Positions 18,760 to 26,439 of a DNA stretch of 39,181 nt are shown in pieces (position 1 is the first letter of the stretch; the number at the start of each line of letters is the position of its first letter). Source of the DNA: Parachlamydiales bacterium. GTDB lineage: Bacteria; Chlamydiota; Chlamydiia; Chlamydiales; Rhabdochlamydiaceae. The notes beneath the pieces were generated by a model. The model made no database searches, was not told the origin of the DNA, and saw nothing but the letters and a program-made list of their open reading frames with translations. Location: the NCBI GenBank assembly GCA_023265455.1, contig JAHFTQ010000016.1, positions 1 through 39,181 on the forward strand, read 5' to 3'. The translations under genes were made by a program, and so were the position numbers.

Positions 18760-19826
18760 GAGGGATTAAGAGATTTTTGCCGGTATTTAATAAATAAGAT
18801 TGCAAAACCCATGACATTCAAAAGTCCAAAGATTCCAAAGAAAAGAAGTAAACGGTTTGTTTTTTTCGTGATCTTCACTAATCTTTCTCTGACAAGCTTT
18901 TCAAACTCTGACTCATTTTCGAACCAGGTCCCTTTGTAGAGATGACGGGAAAAAATCGACAGCCGCTCTTCGGGTGCGTTAAAATAAAATGTCGGAAGCG
19001 CAATATCGCGATTCCCTTCTTTATTTGCCAGCTGCTTAAACGTCTCTCCCAGCACGAGAAAAGTCCGATGGGCGACACGGTTGATGACAGAGTCTTTATC
19101 TCTACCAGGATATTCCTTATCGATCCGGTCCCATTGATCCACAAGCCAATCCATCGACTGTCTTAAAATCGGGTGGCCTTGGCGAGAGCCGACGATATTA
19201 TTGGTGGGCAGAACAGAAGAGCTGAGCGAAGTGGGATAAGGAAGCTCCATGCCGCAATAGAAATCGTACGCTTTATTCAAAGACTCAAAGGATTGGAAGC
19301 ATTTGACGTCATGATCAGCGTAAACCCCCCCCTCTTGGTAGAGGATCTCATAGCGGAGGAGATCCGCTTTTTCAGCGTAGTTATCCGATTTTTTGTAGCA
19401 CTCATACAGTTTAATGAAGTGGAGATCTTGCACTCTAGCCATCTGCATCTGTTTGTGAGGTAAAGGACGCTCACGATCCGTCCAAAATTTGATCGTCCAA
19501 TCGGGATGTTTGGCGATCCAAGTTCGGATGTTTTCTATCGATTCCCGTGGAAACGGCTTAGGACCTATCCAAACAAAATGAACGACTTTCGGAATACGCA
19601 GCATCGTCGATTTAGCCTGAAGAAAAGGAATATTTTTCTCATAGACTGTTTTGAAAAACTTCAAGTTTTCAAAATCTTCCGGCGTTTGAACATGCTTCCA
19701 TGCAGGAAAGGCACAACCCATTAGGGTTTCAAAGTCAGACTTGTCACTAGATTCTTTCTTTTTCGAACATCCGACTAATAGCGGCAGTAAAACCAGACAA
19801 AAGATCCAGTTTTTTAGGATATGCAT
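18756..19826 (-). CDS. GT32-like glycosyltransferase, predicted lipoprotein with C-terminal membrane anchor
   Basis: A 356-residue protein. Residues 1-20 form a lipoprotein signal (ILKNWIFCLVLLPLLVGC) with lipobox LVGC and Cys 20. The catalytic part has the DXD-sugar-binding signature of the OCH1/Gly_transf_sug group: PKVVHFVWIGPKPFP (80-94), WTIKFWTDRER (110-120), and ADLLRYEILYQEGGVYADHD with the DXD at 171-173. A single hydrophobic helix at about 325-345 precedes a short basic tail, so the enzyme could be tethered at both ends. GT32-type domains occur in host-directed toxins and in glycan synthesis. It overlaps its upstream paralogue by 13 bases and the downstream HExxH gene by 4. Confidence 0.85.
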   Translation of the reverse strand: MHILKNWIFCLVLLPLLVGCSKKKESSDKSDFETLMGCAFPAWKHVQTPEDFENLKFFKTVYEKNIPFLQAKSTMLRIPKVVHFVWIGPKPFPRESIENIRTWIAKHPDWTIKFWTDRERPLPHKQMQMARVQDLHFIKLYECYKKSDNYAEKADLLRYEILYQEGGVYADHDVKCFQSFESLNKAYDFYCGMELPYPTSLSSSVLPTNNIVGSRQGHPILRQSMDWLVDQWDRIDKEYPGRDKDSVINRVAHRTFLVLGETFKQLANKEGNRDIALPTFYFNAPEERLSIFSRHLYKGTWFENESEFEKLVRERLVKITKKTNRLLLFFGIFGLLNVMGFAILFIKYRQKSLNPS

Positions 19827-20866
19827 GTTGACCTCGCCTTTCTGGTAAAGAGTATTACAAAACCCAATAGAAGCAAATTAAAAGATAAAGAGCCCAACGC
19901 AAAAAATACGGCCCTGGTATATTTTTTCTCCAGTTTCAAAAGAGTTTTTTGCACACCCCGTTCGAAGAGTAGATCTTTACCCCCAAAGTCGGCCCAAGTA
20001 TTTGCGTAAAAGTGTTCTGAATAAAGGGGAGTAATGCCTTTTTTCGCAAAAAAATAGGCCGCTGGCATAATAACGTCATTCCATCCTGGCTGATCGATCT
20101 TCTCCATTACAGCATGGGTAAAGGCGATATAGGTTCGCTCCATGACAATCTGCGTTCTTGAAAAACCGTCACTTCCTGGATATTTTTGAGCAAGCTCATC
20201 CCACCTCCGCTCAATAAGGTCCATCACACGCCTCAAAACTGGATGGCCTGGCTTAGAGCCAATGAGACCATTTCCGACGGTAACATTCCATCCTACAAAC
20301 GCAGGGTGCGGCGGCTCTAGCCCACAGTAAAAATCGTAAGTCTTATGAAAATCTTCAAACGACCGGAGGCATTTCATATCGTGATCGGCATAGACACCCC
20401 CTTGATGAAAGAGGATTTCATAGCGCAAGAGATCTGACTTTTCTCCCCAATTTTCCGAAGCTTCATAACAACGCCCCAGTCTTGGAAAGGGATATTTTTT
20501 GATAACAATGGTCTCCATTCCCTTACAAGGAGGATCACGTTCCCGATCGGTCCAAAATTTAAAGGTCCAATGGGGATGCTCAGCAATCCACCTCCGAACA
20601 TTTTCTACCGATGCTCTGGGAAAAGAGCGGGGGCCCAACCAAATGAAATGAACCGTCTGAGGGATTTTAATCCCTCCTGCCTCTCTCTTCCTTTCGAATA
20701 AAAACTTGGATCTTTGGAGCAGCTCTAGATCTTGAGGCTGCTGAACGTGTTGCCAATGCTTGGTCCCTTTTCCCATCAAGGCATCAAATCGATTGCTTCC
20801 CTCGTGTGCGGCGCCTATTAATATGAGGACCGAAAAAAATAATAGCAAAGTTTTTATTTTAGCCAT
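19814..20866 (-). CDS. GT32-like glycosyltransferase with signal peptide and C-terminal membrane anchor
   Basis: A 350-residue paralogue of the next gene in the operon. The N-terminus MAKIKTLLLFFSVLILIGAA is a signal sequence with a possible cut after GAA; there is no lipobox cysteine. The same catalytic blocks are present: PQTVHFIWLGPRSFP, WTFKFWTDRER, SDLLRYEILFHQGGVYADHD (DXD at 161-163). A terminal hydrophobic helix (AVFFALGSLSFNLLLLGFVILF) is followed by a basic tail. I take ATG 20866; an ATG six codons upstream (20884) is also possible, and neither has a convincing ribosome site. It is the first gene of a three-gene minus-strand operon. The acceptor is unknown. Confidence 0.84.
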   Translation of the reverse strand: MAKIKTLLLFFSVLILIGAAHEGSNRFDALMGKGTKHWQHVQQPQDLELLQRSKFLFERKREAGGIKIPQTVHFIWLGPRSFPRASVENVRRWIAEHPHWTFKFWTDRERDPPCKGMETIVIKKYPFPRLGRCYEASENWGEKSDLLRYEILFHQGGVYADHDMKCLRSFEDFHKTYDFYCGLEPPHPAFVGWNVTVGNGLIGSKPGHPVLRRVMDLIERRWDELAQKYPGSDGFSRTQIVMERTYIAFTHAVMEKIDQPGWNDVIMPAAYFFAKKGITPLYSEHFYANTWADFGGKDLLFERGVQKTLLKLEKKYTRAVFFALGSLSFNLLLLGFVILFTRKARSTCIS

Positions 20867-20940
20867 GACGACTGAATATATCATAGACGACTTTTGTCTG
20901 GTTGCAGAAAATTACTGCTTGATCCATCAGGACACGCGCA

Positions 20941-21200
20941 AACCGCGTCCTTCAGGAGGAGAGGGTTAGCATGCCTCTTTCTTTTAAATCGTTATTGTGT
21001 GAGAATGCATTTCATGTCGATGCGCGAGGATATCGCGATTTCGTAAAGCAAGTTCCCATAGGCAATACTCCCGACATGAGTGCCTAGCGAAAGATCTGAA
21101 TAACCTTCAGACGGGTCGAAAGCACCTACCGAAGTGAGTCAGTTAGTATTTTTAACTGGACGCCATAGGAATCCCCTCCATTTATGGAGGGAAGGATGTC
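20941..21200 (+). mobile_element. Candidate ORF-less IS200/IS605-type element (first of two)
   Basis: The left end is an imperfect palindrome AACCGCGTCCTTCAGGA followed by GGAGAGGGTT (20941-20967). Inner hairpins lie at 21061-21084 (GGCA..ACT/AGT..GCC) and 21140-21158 (CAGTTA/TAACTG). The right end is an 8-bp stem CCCTCCAT/ATGGAGGG at 21174-21191 followed by GAAGGATGTCAAG. Subterminal hairpins with no inverted repeats are the hallmark of IS200/IS605 elements, and a hairpin just before the end is where the scaffold of a TnpB guide RNA stops. A frame through 21110-21200 (DGSKAPTEVSQ) may be a remnant of a TnpB tail. The boundaries are estimates; the family call is inference. Confidence 0.45.
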
Positions 21201-21241
21201 AAGATATTAACGGTTCAACTTATTGTTCTTAAAGTCAACTA

Positions 21242-21540
21242 CCCCTCCCTAAAGGGAGAGGCTTGTCGTGAGATACGCCTGGGTTGACCAGACTAAGACT
21301 CTGAGCTTGACAAGCATTGAAGAGTCTACGTTGTATATAGGCCAAAGACTAACGGCAGGATGCTTCCTCAGTCCTGCCCTCTTAAAGGTCTTGTTGCAGA
21401 CAAGCGATAGGGTAAGCACGAAACGGATTAGACCACGTGCCGGTATACAACATTGTCGAGGGGAGAGAATGGAGAGAGTCGACTCTATTCCGTTACAAGC
21501 CCCGTAAGGGGATTTTGGGAGCCGTAAGGCTCCCATTTTT
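21242..21540 (+). ncRNA. Candidate structured RNA of about 300 nt
   Basis: Visible pairings: CTCCCT/AGGGAG at the 5' end; GGCAGGA/TCCTGCC (21354-21377); CTTGT/ACAAG (21390-21404); a long-range 8-bp pair GTTGTATA (from 21330) with TATACAAC (21443-21450) that encloses the inner hairpins; GCCCC/GGGG (21499-21511) and GGGAGCC/GGCTCCC (21517-21534) ahead of a T run. Nested helices closed by a long-range helix are typical of a functional folded RNA, such as the omegaRNA of TnpB/IscB elements. Fold and identity are inferred by eye only. Confidence 0.45.
21517..21540 (+). terminator. Rho-independent terminator-like hairpin upstream of topA
   Basis: A perfect 7-bp GC-rich stem GGGAGCC/GGCTCCC with GTAA loop is followed by ATTTTT. 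It would end the structured RNA above; if so, topA needs a promoter in the following 64 bases or read-through. Confidence 0.7.
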
Positions 21541-21548
21541 AAAATTTT

Positions 21549-21604
21549 AAAGGAGCTGCATTTCATCCCAGTCCTAAAGAACTGGGTTTCCATGCAAAAA
21601 AAGG
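21549..21604 (+). promoter_or_regulatory. topA translation start region: Shine-Dalgarno separated from ATG by a hairpin
   Basis: AAAGGAG (21549-21555) is 49 bases before the topA ATG, too far to act directly. A hairpin (21557-21596, stem CCCAGT/ACTGGG closed by TGCA/TGCA) lies between them. If folded it leaves about nine unpaired bases (C plus AAAAAAGG), a normal spacing. The only nearer purine run, AAGG, touches the ATG. Confidence 0.5.
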
Positions 21605-24121
21605 ATGAAAAAAGCGCTCATCATCGTCGAATCCCCCGCTAAAATCAAGACCCTAAAAAAGTTTTTGGGGTCCAACTATTCTTTTGAGTCGTCTCTTGGC
21701 CACATTAGAGATCTTCCCCGTAAAGGATTCGGCATCGACATTAAAAATGACTTCGAGCCTGAGTACGCTGTCCTCGAAGAAAAAAAAGACGTCATTCAAA
21801 GACTCAAAAAAGCTGCTAAAGAAGCCGAAATTGTTTACCTCTCTCCTGACCCCGACCGCGAAGGTGAGGCAATCGCCTGGCATATCCTCGCGATTCTTCC
21901 TCCTAAAACCAAGGCCCAGCGCGTCACCTTCAATTCTATCACAAAAGAGGCCGTCTTAGAAGCCCTTAAACATCCTCGTGATATTGATCAAGCTCTCGTC
22001 GATGCTCAGCAGGCCCGCCGCATGCTCGATAGGATCGTGGGTTATAAAATTTCTCCGATCCTCACAAGAAGGGTCCAAGGAGCGCGCGATGGCGGACTCT
22101 CCGCTGGTAGAGTCCAGTCAGTCGCCTTAAAGCTCGTCGTCGATCGTGAAGTTGAAATCGAAGCTTTCCTTCCCGTTGAATACTGGAACATCTTCGTCGA
22201 TTTTCTATCTAAAAAAGGAGATAAACCCTTTACAGCGACCCTCTTCTCCGTCGATGGGAAAAAAATTGAGAAAGAACAAATCGCTGGCAAAGATGTCTTT
22301 TTGATTCCAAATGGACAAGTTGCAGAGGAGTTAGTCAAAAAAATGAAATCGGCCACTTTCAAAGTAGCCGATATCGATAAAAAAGAAAAACGGCGCAACC
22401 CTGTCGCACCCTTCATCACTTCGACACTGCAACAAGAAGCCAGCCGTCACTTTGGTTTTTCAGCCACCCGCACGATGGGCATTGCTCAAACCCTTTACGA
22501 AGGGGTTGAGCTTGGCAGCGAAGGATCCGAGGGTTTGATCACCTACATGCGTACCGACTCGGTCCGCCTAGCGCCTGAAGCTTTGGATGCCGCTCGTAAG
22601 TTCATCCATAAAACCTACGGACCTGAATACCTTCCAGATAGCCCTCGCAATTATTCAACCAAGAAAAGTGCGCAAGATGCCCACGAAGCCATCCGCCCGA
22701 CCAATCTACAATACCGGCCCGAAAGCATTCAAAAATATCTCACTCCTGATCAATTCAAGCTCTACACATTGATTTGGCGCCGTTTCATTGCTTGCCAAAT
22801 GAACCCCGCTGTCTACGACACCATCTCGTGTGACATTGCAACTAACAACGGTCTTATCCTACGAGCAACAGGCTCTGCCATTAAGTTCCCCGGCTTTCTT
22901 GCTGTCTACGAAGAAAAGCAAGACCGCTCTCACGACGCCGAGAAAAAAGATGAAGATCGCCTTCTCCCTCCTCTTGAAGTGGGTCAAACACTCCAGTCTC
23001 TTGGCATCAAACCCGAACAATCGTTTACAAAGCCTCCTCCTCGCTACACAGAGGCATCCCTCGTTAAAGAACTCGAAAGACTCGGCATTGGCCGCCCTTC
23101 TACCTACGCGACAATCATGCAGAAGATCCAAAGCCGTGATTACTCAGTCAAAGAAAAAGGAGCGCTCAAGCCAACAGAACTGGGCCGTGTGATTGCCAAG
23201 ATGCTCGAAGATAATTTTAAACTGATCATGGATGTGACCTTTACAGCCACCATGGAAGATGCCCTTGAGCAAGTTGCAGAAAATAAAATCGCTTGGAAAG
23301 AGCTGATCGCGGAATTTTGGAAAGAATTTATTCCCACCGTTGAAACTGCTGAAAAAGAGGCCTTCGTTCCCAAACTCCTCACCGAGCTCAACTGCCCTAA
23401 ATGCTCTCACAAACTTCAAAAAATCTGGTCCCGCAGTAAATATTTCTACGGCTGCTCTAACTATCCCGACTGCGATTATACAGCGCCTGTTGAAGCGCTC
23501 AATTTTAATAAAGAAGAATATGCTGACGATTTCGATTGGGATCAAGCTTGCCCCAAATGCAAAAATGCCATGAAGCTTCGCTTCGGAAAATTTGGTGCTT
23601 TCCTGGGCTGCAGCGACTATCCGAAATGCCGCGGCATTGTGAACATCCCGAAAAAAGGCGATCCACTTCCCGCTGAAATGCCGTCATGCCCAGCTGTCGG
23701 CTGCGATGGGAAGATCTCTCCGCGCCGCTCTCGCTTCGGCAAAACTTTTTTCTCCTGCTCCAACTATCCCGACTGCGATGTCATCGTCAATGCTCTCGAT
23801 GATCTGGAAACCAAGTACGTCAATCACCCCAAAACTCCCTACGTCAAAAAAGAAAAGAAGGGCGGGCCGAGAAAAAAAGGACAGAAAGGATCATCTTCAA
23901 TGAAAATCTCAGATGAATTGAAAGACGTGATTGGAGAAGAAGCCTCTTCTCGCGGCGATATCACGAAAAAGCTGTGGGACTACATCAAGAAAAACAGCCT
24001 TCAAGATCCCAAAAATAAACGAAAAATCGTCCCCGATGCCAAACTCGCTAAGGTCTTCGGTTCGAAAAAGCCCATCGACATGATGGAGCTGGCTAAAATC
24101 ATTGGCCAGCATCTGAAGTAA
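21605..24121 (+). CDS. topA: DNA topoisomerase I with C-terminal SWIB domain
   Basis: An 838-residue type IA topoisomerase that relaxes negative supercoils. Seen: the Toprim domain (KALIIVESPAKIKTLKKFLG; acidic triad LSPDPDREGEAIAWH), the catalytic Tyr 314 in LITYMRTDSVRL, GRVQSVALKLVVDRE, and three C4-type zinc ribbons between about 595 and 750 (CPKC..CSNYPDC, CPKC..CSDYPKC, CPAVGC..CSNYPDC). After a lysine-rich linker the last ~73 residues form a SWIB/MDM2-type domain (MKISDELKDVIGEEASSRGDI ... KKPIDMMELAKIIGQHL), a fusion known from chlamydial TopA and a strong taxonomic marker. SWIB is otherwise a eukaryotic chromatin-remodelling domain. The ribosome site is unusual (separate entry). The next gene begins three bases after its stop. 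Confidence 0.97.
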   Translation: MKKALIIVESPAKIKTLKKFLGSNYSFESSLGHIRDLPRKGFGIDIKNDFEPEYAVLEEKKDVIQRLKKAAKEAEIVYLSPDPDREGEAIAWHILAILPPKTKAQRVTFNSITKEAVLEALKHPRDIDQALVDAQQARRMLDRIVGYKISPILTRRVQGARDGGLSAGRVQSVALKLVVDREVEIEAFLPVEYWNIFVDFLSKKGDKPFTATLFSVDGKKIEKEQIAGKDVFLIPNGQVAEELVKKMKSATFKVADIDKKEKRRNPVAPFITSTLQQEASRHFGFSATRTMGIAQTLYEGVELGSEGSEGLITYMRTDSVRLAPEALDAARKFIHKTYGPEYLPDSPRNYSTKKSAQDAHEAIRPTNLQYRPESIQKYLTPDQFKLYTLIWRRFIACQMNPAVYDTISCDIATNNGLILRATGSAIKFPGFLAVYEEKQDRSHDAEKKDEDRLLPPLEVGQTLQSLGIKPEQSFTKPPPRYTEASLVKELERLGIGRPSTYATIMQKIQSRDYSVKEKGALKPTELGRVIAKMLEDNFKLIMDVTFTATMEDALEQVAENKIAWKELIAEFWKEFIPTVETAEKEAFVPKLLTELNCPKCSHKLQKIWSRSKYFYGCSNYPDCDYTAPVEALNFNKEEYADDFDWDQACPKCKNAMKLRFGKFGAFLGCSDYPKCRGIVNIPKKGDPLPAEMPSCPAVGCDGKISPRRSRFGKTFFSCSNYPDCDVIVNALDDLETKYVNHPKTPYVKKEKKGGPRKKGQKGSSSMKISDELKDVIGEEASSRGDITKKLWDYIKKNSLQDPKNKRKIVPDAKLAKVFGSKKPIDMMELAKIIGQHLK

Positions 24122-24124
24122 CCC

Positions 24125-25681
24125 ATGCTTTCCGTCATTTTATATGGTCGAAATGATGACCATGGTTACAACTACCATAAACGACTAGCCATCAGCCTGA
24201 ATTGCCTCGCTGAAATCCTCACGGACTCCTCAGATGAGATTATTTTTGTCGATTATAATACTTCAAATGAGCTTCCAACTATCATCGAAGCGATTCAAGA
24301 TACTTTAACAGTCAAAGCCAAATCACTCCTTCGCATCTTGAGAGTTCGCCCATTTCAGCATCAACGATTTGCAAAACAAACAGCACTACCACTTTTAGAG
24401 CCTGTCGCAAGAAATGTTGCCATCCGCCGGATGCGTCCTGACAACGATTGGGTGTTATCGACCAATATCGACATGATTTTTGTCTCGGAGAAAGGGGAGA
24501 GTCTCAGTCAGATTGTGTCCGACCTGAAGGAAGGCTTTTATTTGCTCCCGCGGTTTGAGCTCCCGGAAAATCTGTGGGAGCTCTCCTTAGAAAGGTTAAA
24601 TCCCGCAGCAAACATCTCATTACTCCGAAAGTACAGCCAAAATCTGCATCTCAATACGGTGATTCGTAAAGAGGGGTGCATCCAGTTCGACAACCCCGGT
24701 GATTTTCAGTTGATGCTGAGAAAAGACATCCTAGAGATGGGAGGATTTGATGAGCAGATGCTTAAGGGGTGGCATGTCGATTCTAATCTCTGCAAGAGAA
24801 TGTCTCTTGCAGGCAAAGCCGGATGCTCTCTTGAAAAGCACTTAAAGGGGTATCATTGTAACCACACCTATAAGGAGTCTTTTTTACACAGTCAAAATCG
24901 AACGCAAAATGATTGGTATCAGTTTGTTGAAAGCTCTTCGATCACCCCTGTTCTCACACAGCCGAATTGGGGACTTGTCGATGAAGAGATCGAAGAAATC
25001 TCCCTTCCTTCTCAAGCACATTTAAATGCAACCCTTTCCAGCTTAGAGAGATCTTTGGCTCGGAATGAAGAGTTTTTAGTGACTCCCTCCTTATATAACC
25101 GGCTTGTGTACTCTCCTTCTCGGATTTTTGTCTATTTGGCCGATCACTTATGTAACTTACCTGCAAATACTAACATCGTCTACGTAGGGTATAATTTAGA
25201 CTTGGCTTGCAAAATGAGAGCCTACCTTACACATAGGAACTTTAAAGGTCAGCTACTTTGTCAGGAAGAATTTGCTGCTGCAGATCTTTATATTTTCGAT
25301 TTTGGCATCGATGAGCACTCCACTCTAGGACAAGAGGGCTATGAGGCGGGAAGAAAAAAAATAAAGAAAATCTTAAGTGCTTTCTTTGCTACTTTAAGAG
25401 GCCTGAGAGGGAAAAATCAGGAAGCTAAGTTTATTGGAATCAATGTCAATTACACCGATTTCGGGATAATTTTTAATCGCCACCTTTCGGTTCGTCTCAA
25501 TTCTTATATCACAGGCATTTCTTACGGATATTTTTTTCCGAAAAAAAGGTCTCGGAAATTTTCAATTTCATCCCCCAGAATGAAAAAACGAGCTGTTTTA
25601 CTCCTGCGCTATTTAATCGCTCGTCACCTGTACGGCTACTCCGATACCATTCGGCGCTTTGCTTTAAAGATCTTTCCCTAA
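24125..25681 (+). CDS. GT-A glycosyltransferase-like protein with unknown C-terminal half
   Basis: A 518-residue protein. The N-terminal ~300 residues look like a family 2 GT-A glycosyltransferase: LSVILYGRNDDHGYNYHKRLAISLNCLAEIL, DEIIFVDYNTSN, and a DxD-like metal site in STNIDMIFV, followed by acceptor-side motifs (GDFQLMLRKDILEMGGFDEQMLKGWHVDSNLCKRM) common in such enzymes. The C-terminal ~200 residues are unassigned and end in a strongly basic tail (PKKRSRKFS, RMKKRAVLLLRYLIARH) that could bind the membrane. There is no signal peptide. It starts three bases after topA with no ribosome site of its own and opens a plus-strand run of glycan genes. Confidence 0.75.
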   Translation: MLSVILYGRNDDHGYNYHKRLAISLNCLAEILTDSSDEIIFVDYNTSNELPTIIEAIQDTLTVKAKSLLRILRVRPFQHQRFAKQTALPLLEPVARNVAIRRMRPDNDWVLSTNIDMIFVSEKGESLSQIVSDLKEGFYLLPRFELPENLWELSLERLNPAANISLLRKYSQNLHLNTVIRKEGCIQFDNPGDFQLMLRKDILEMGGFDEQMLKGWHVDSNLCKRMSLAGKAGCSLEKHLKGYHCNHTYKESFLHSQNRTQNDWYQFVESSSITPVLTQPNWGLVDEEIEEISLPSQAHLNATLSSLERSLARNEEFLVTPSLYNRLVYSPSRIFVYLADHLCNLPANTNIVYVGYNLDLACKMRAYLTHRNFKGQLLCQEEFAAADLYIFDFGIDEHSTLGQEGYEAGRKKIKKILSAFFATLRGLRGKNQEAKFIGINVNYTDFGIIFNRHLSVRLNSYITGISYGYFFPKKRSRKFSISSPRMKKRAVLLLRYLIARHLYGYSDTIRRFALKIFP

Positions 25682-25725
25682 AACTCCTTTTGGGATATCG
25701 TGCTTTTGTAAGTTTTAGGAGTTCT

Positions 25726-26427
25726 ATGGTTTGTCTATTAGCTCGAGTTTTTTTATTGTTTTTAGTAAGTTCTTTGCTGATTGCAGAAGACCCCATCCCA
25801 AAAGTCATTGATTATGGTCAAATAAGTCCCTCGTGCCACGCTGTAAGCTCCACTTGGAAAACAGGGCAACTCGCATTCAATGGAGCTCCTGAGATCGGGA
25901 CTTTTTTGACCTATCTTAAAAAGACTTATAATATTACGACAGCCGTTGAAACGGGAACATTTTTAGGAAATACGACTGTTTTTCTTGCCTTACTTTTTGA
26001 TGAAGTTCTTACAATTGAAGTCGTCGAAAAAACCTATCAAAAAACAGCTAGCCAACTGAAAGCTTTCCCTAATGTTCAATGTCTTTTGGGCAGTTCTGAG
26101 ACTGTGCTCGCCCAATTGCTTCCCAAACTTAAAGGAAACCGGGTTTTATTCTATCTCGATGCTCATTGGGACGAACATTGGCCGCTCCGAGATGAGTTAA
26201 AAGAGATTGCCAAAACACATTATAACAATTGTGTGATCATGATCGACGATTTTAAAGTTCCTGGTCACAAAGAAATTCCGTTTGATAAATACAAAGAAAA
26301 TGAGTGTTCCCTTGAATATATCAAGGATCAATTGAAACTCGTTTTTTCTGAATTTGAAATTCACTATATTATTCCTATTAATAAAGAAAGTAGAGCCAAG
26401 TTTGTGGCTGTTCCAAAAAATATTTGA
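25726..26427 (+). CDS. Class I SAM methyltransferase-like protein with signal peptide (paralogue of the gene at 17437)
   Basis: A 233-residue protein. I start at ATG 25726, five bases after AGGAG; an upstream start in the same frame has no ribosome site and would bury the signal. The N-terminus MVCLLARVFLLFLVSSLLIA is a Sec signal peptide, cut before EDPIPK. The core repeats the features of the 17437 protein: FNGAPEIGTFL, motif I AVETGTFLGNTTVFLA, EVLTIEVVE, the DAHW motif in FYLDAHWDEHWPLRDEL, CVIMIDDFKVPG, and the closing SRAKFVAVP. The two genes are 8 kb apart and clearly homologous along their length. Substrate unknown. It is followed 12 bases later by the FkbM pair. Confidence 0.82.
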   Translation: MVCLLARVFLLFLVSSLLIAEDPIPKVIDYGQISPSCHAVSSTWKTGQLAFNGAPEIGTFLTYLKKTYNITTAVETGTFLGNTTVFLALLFDEVLTIEVVEKTYQKTASQLKAFPNVQCLLGSSETVLAQLLPKLKGNRVLFYLDAHWDEHWPLRDELKEIAKTHYNNCVIMIDDFKVPGHKEIPFDKYKENECSLEYIKDQLKLVFSEFEIHYIIPINKESRAKFVAVPKNI

Positions 26428-26439
26428 TTGGAGGCGAAA

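Larger units (their letters stand above)
21236..21596 (+). mobile_element. Candidate ORF-less IS200/IS605-type element (second), with structured RNA
   Basis: The left hairpin CTCCCT/AGGGAG lies at 21242-21261 in the context CAACTACCCCTCC ... GGCTTGT, which resembles left ends of this IS family. The right hairpin CCCAGT/ACTGGG, closed by TGCA/TGCA, lies at 21557-21596. Between them is dense RNA-like structure and no open frame for TnpB or IscB. It could be a decayed TnpB/IscB element that kept only its ends and its guide-RNA region. Boundaries are estimates. Confidence 0.45.
20867..21604. other. 738-base gene-free, hairpin-rich region
   Basis: No convincing coding sequence on either strand. 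It holds at least seven stem-loops and two blocks that each begin and end with an imperfect palindrome, described separately below. The first ~75 bases also act as the leader of the minus-strand GT32 operon. Confidence 0.75.

Noticed and set aside
21268..21507. 79-aa frame inside the structured region before topA
   Set aside because: Runs through strong hairpins and a long-range helix; looks like RNA, not protein.
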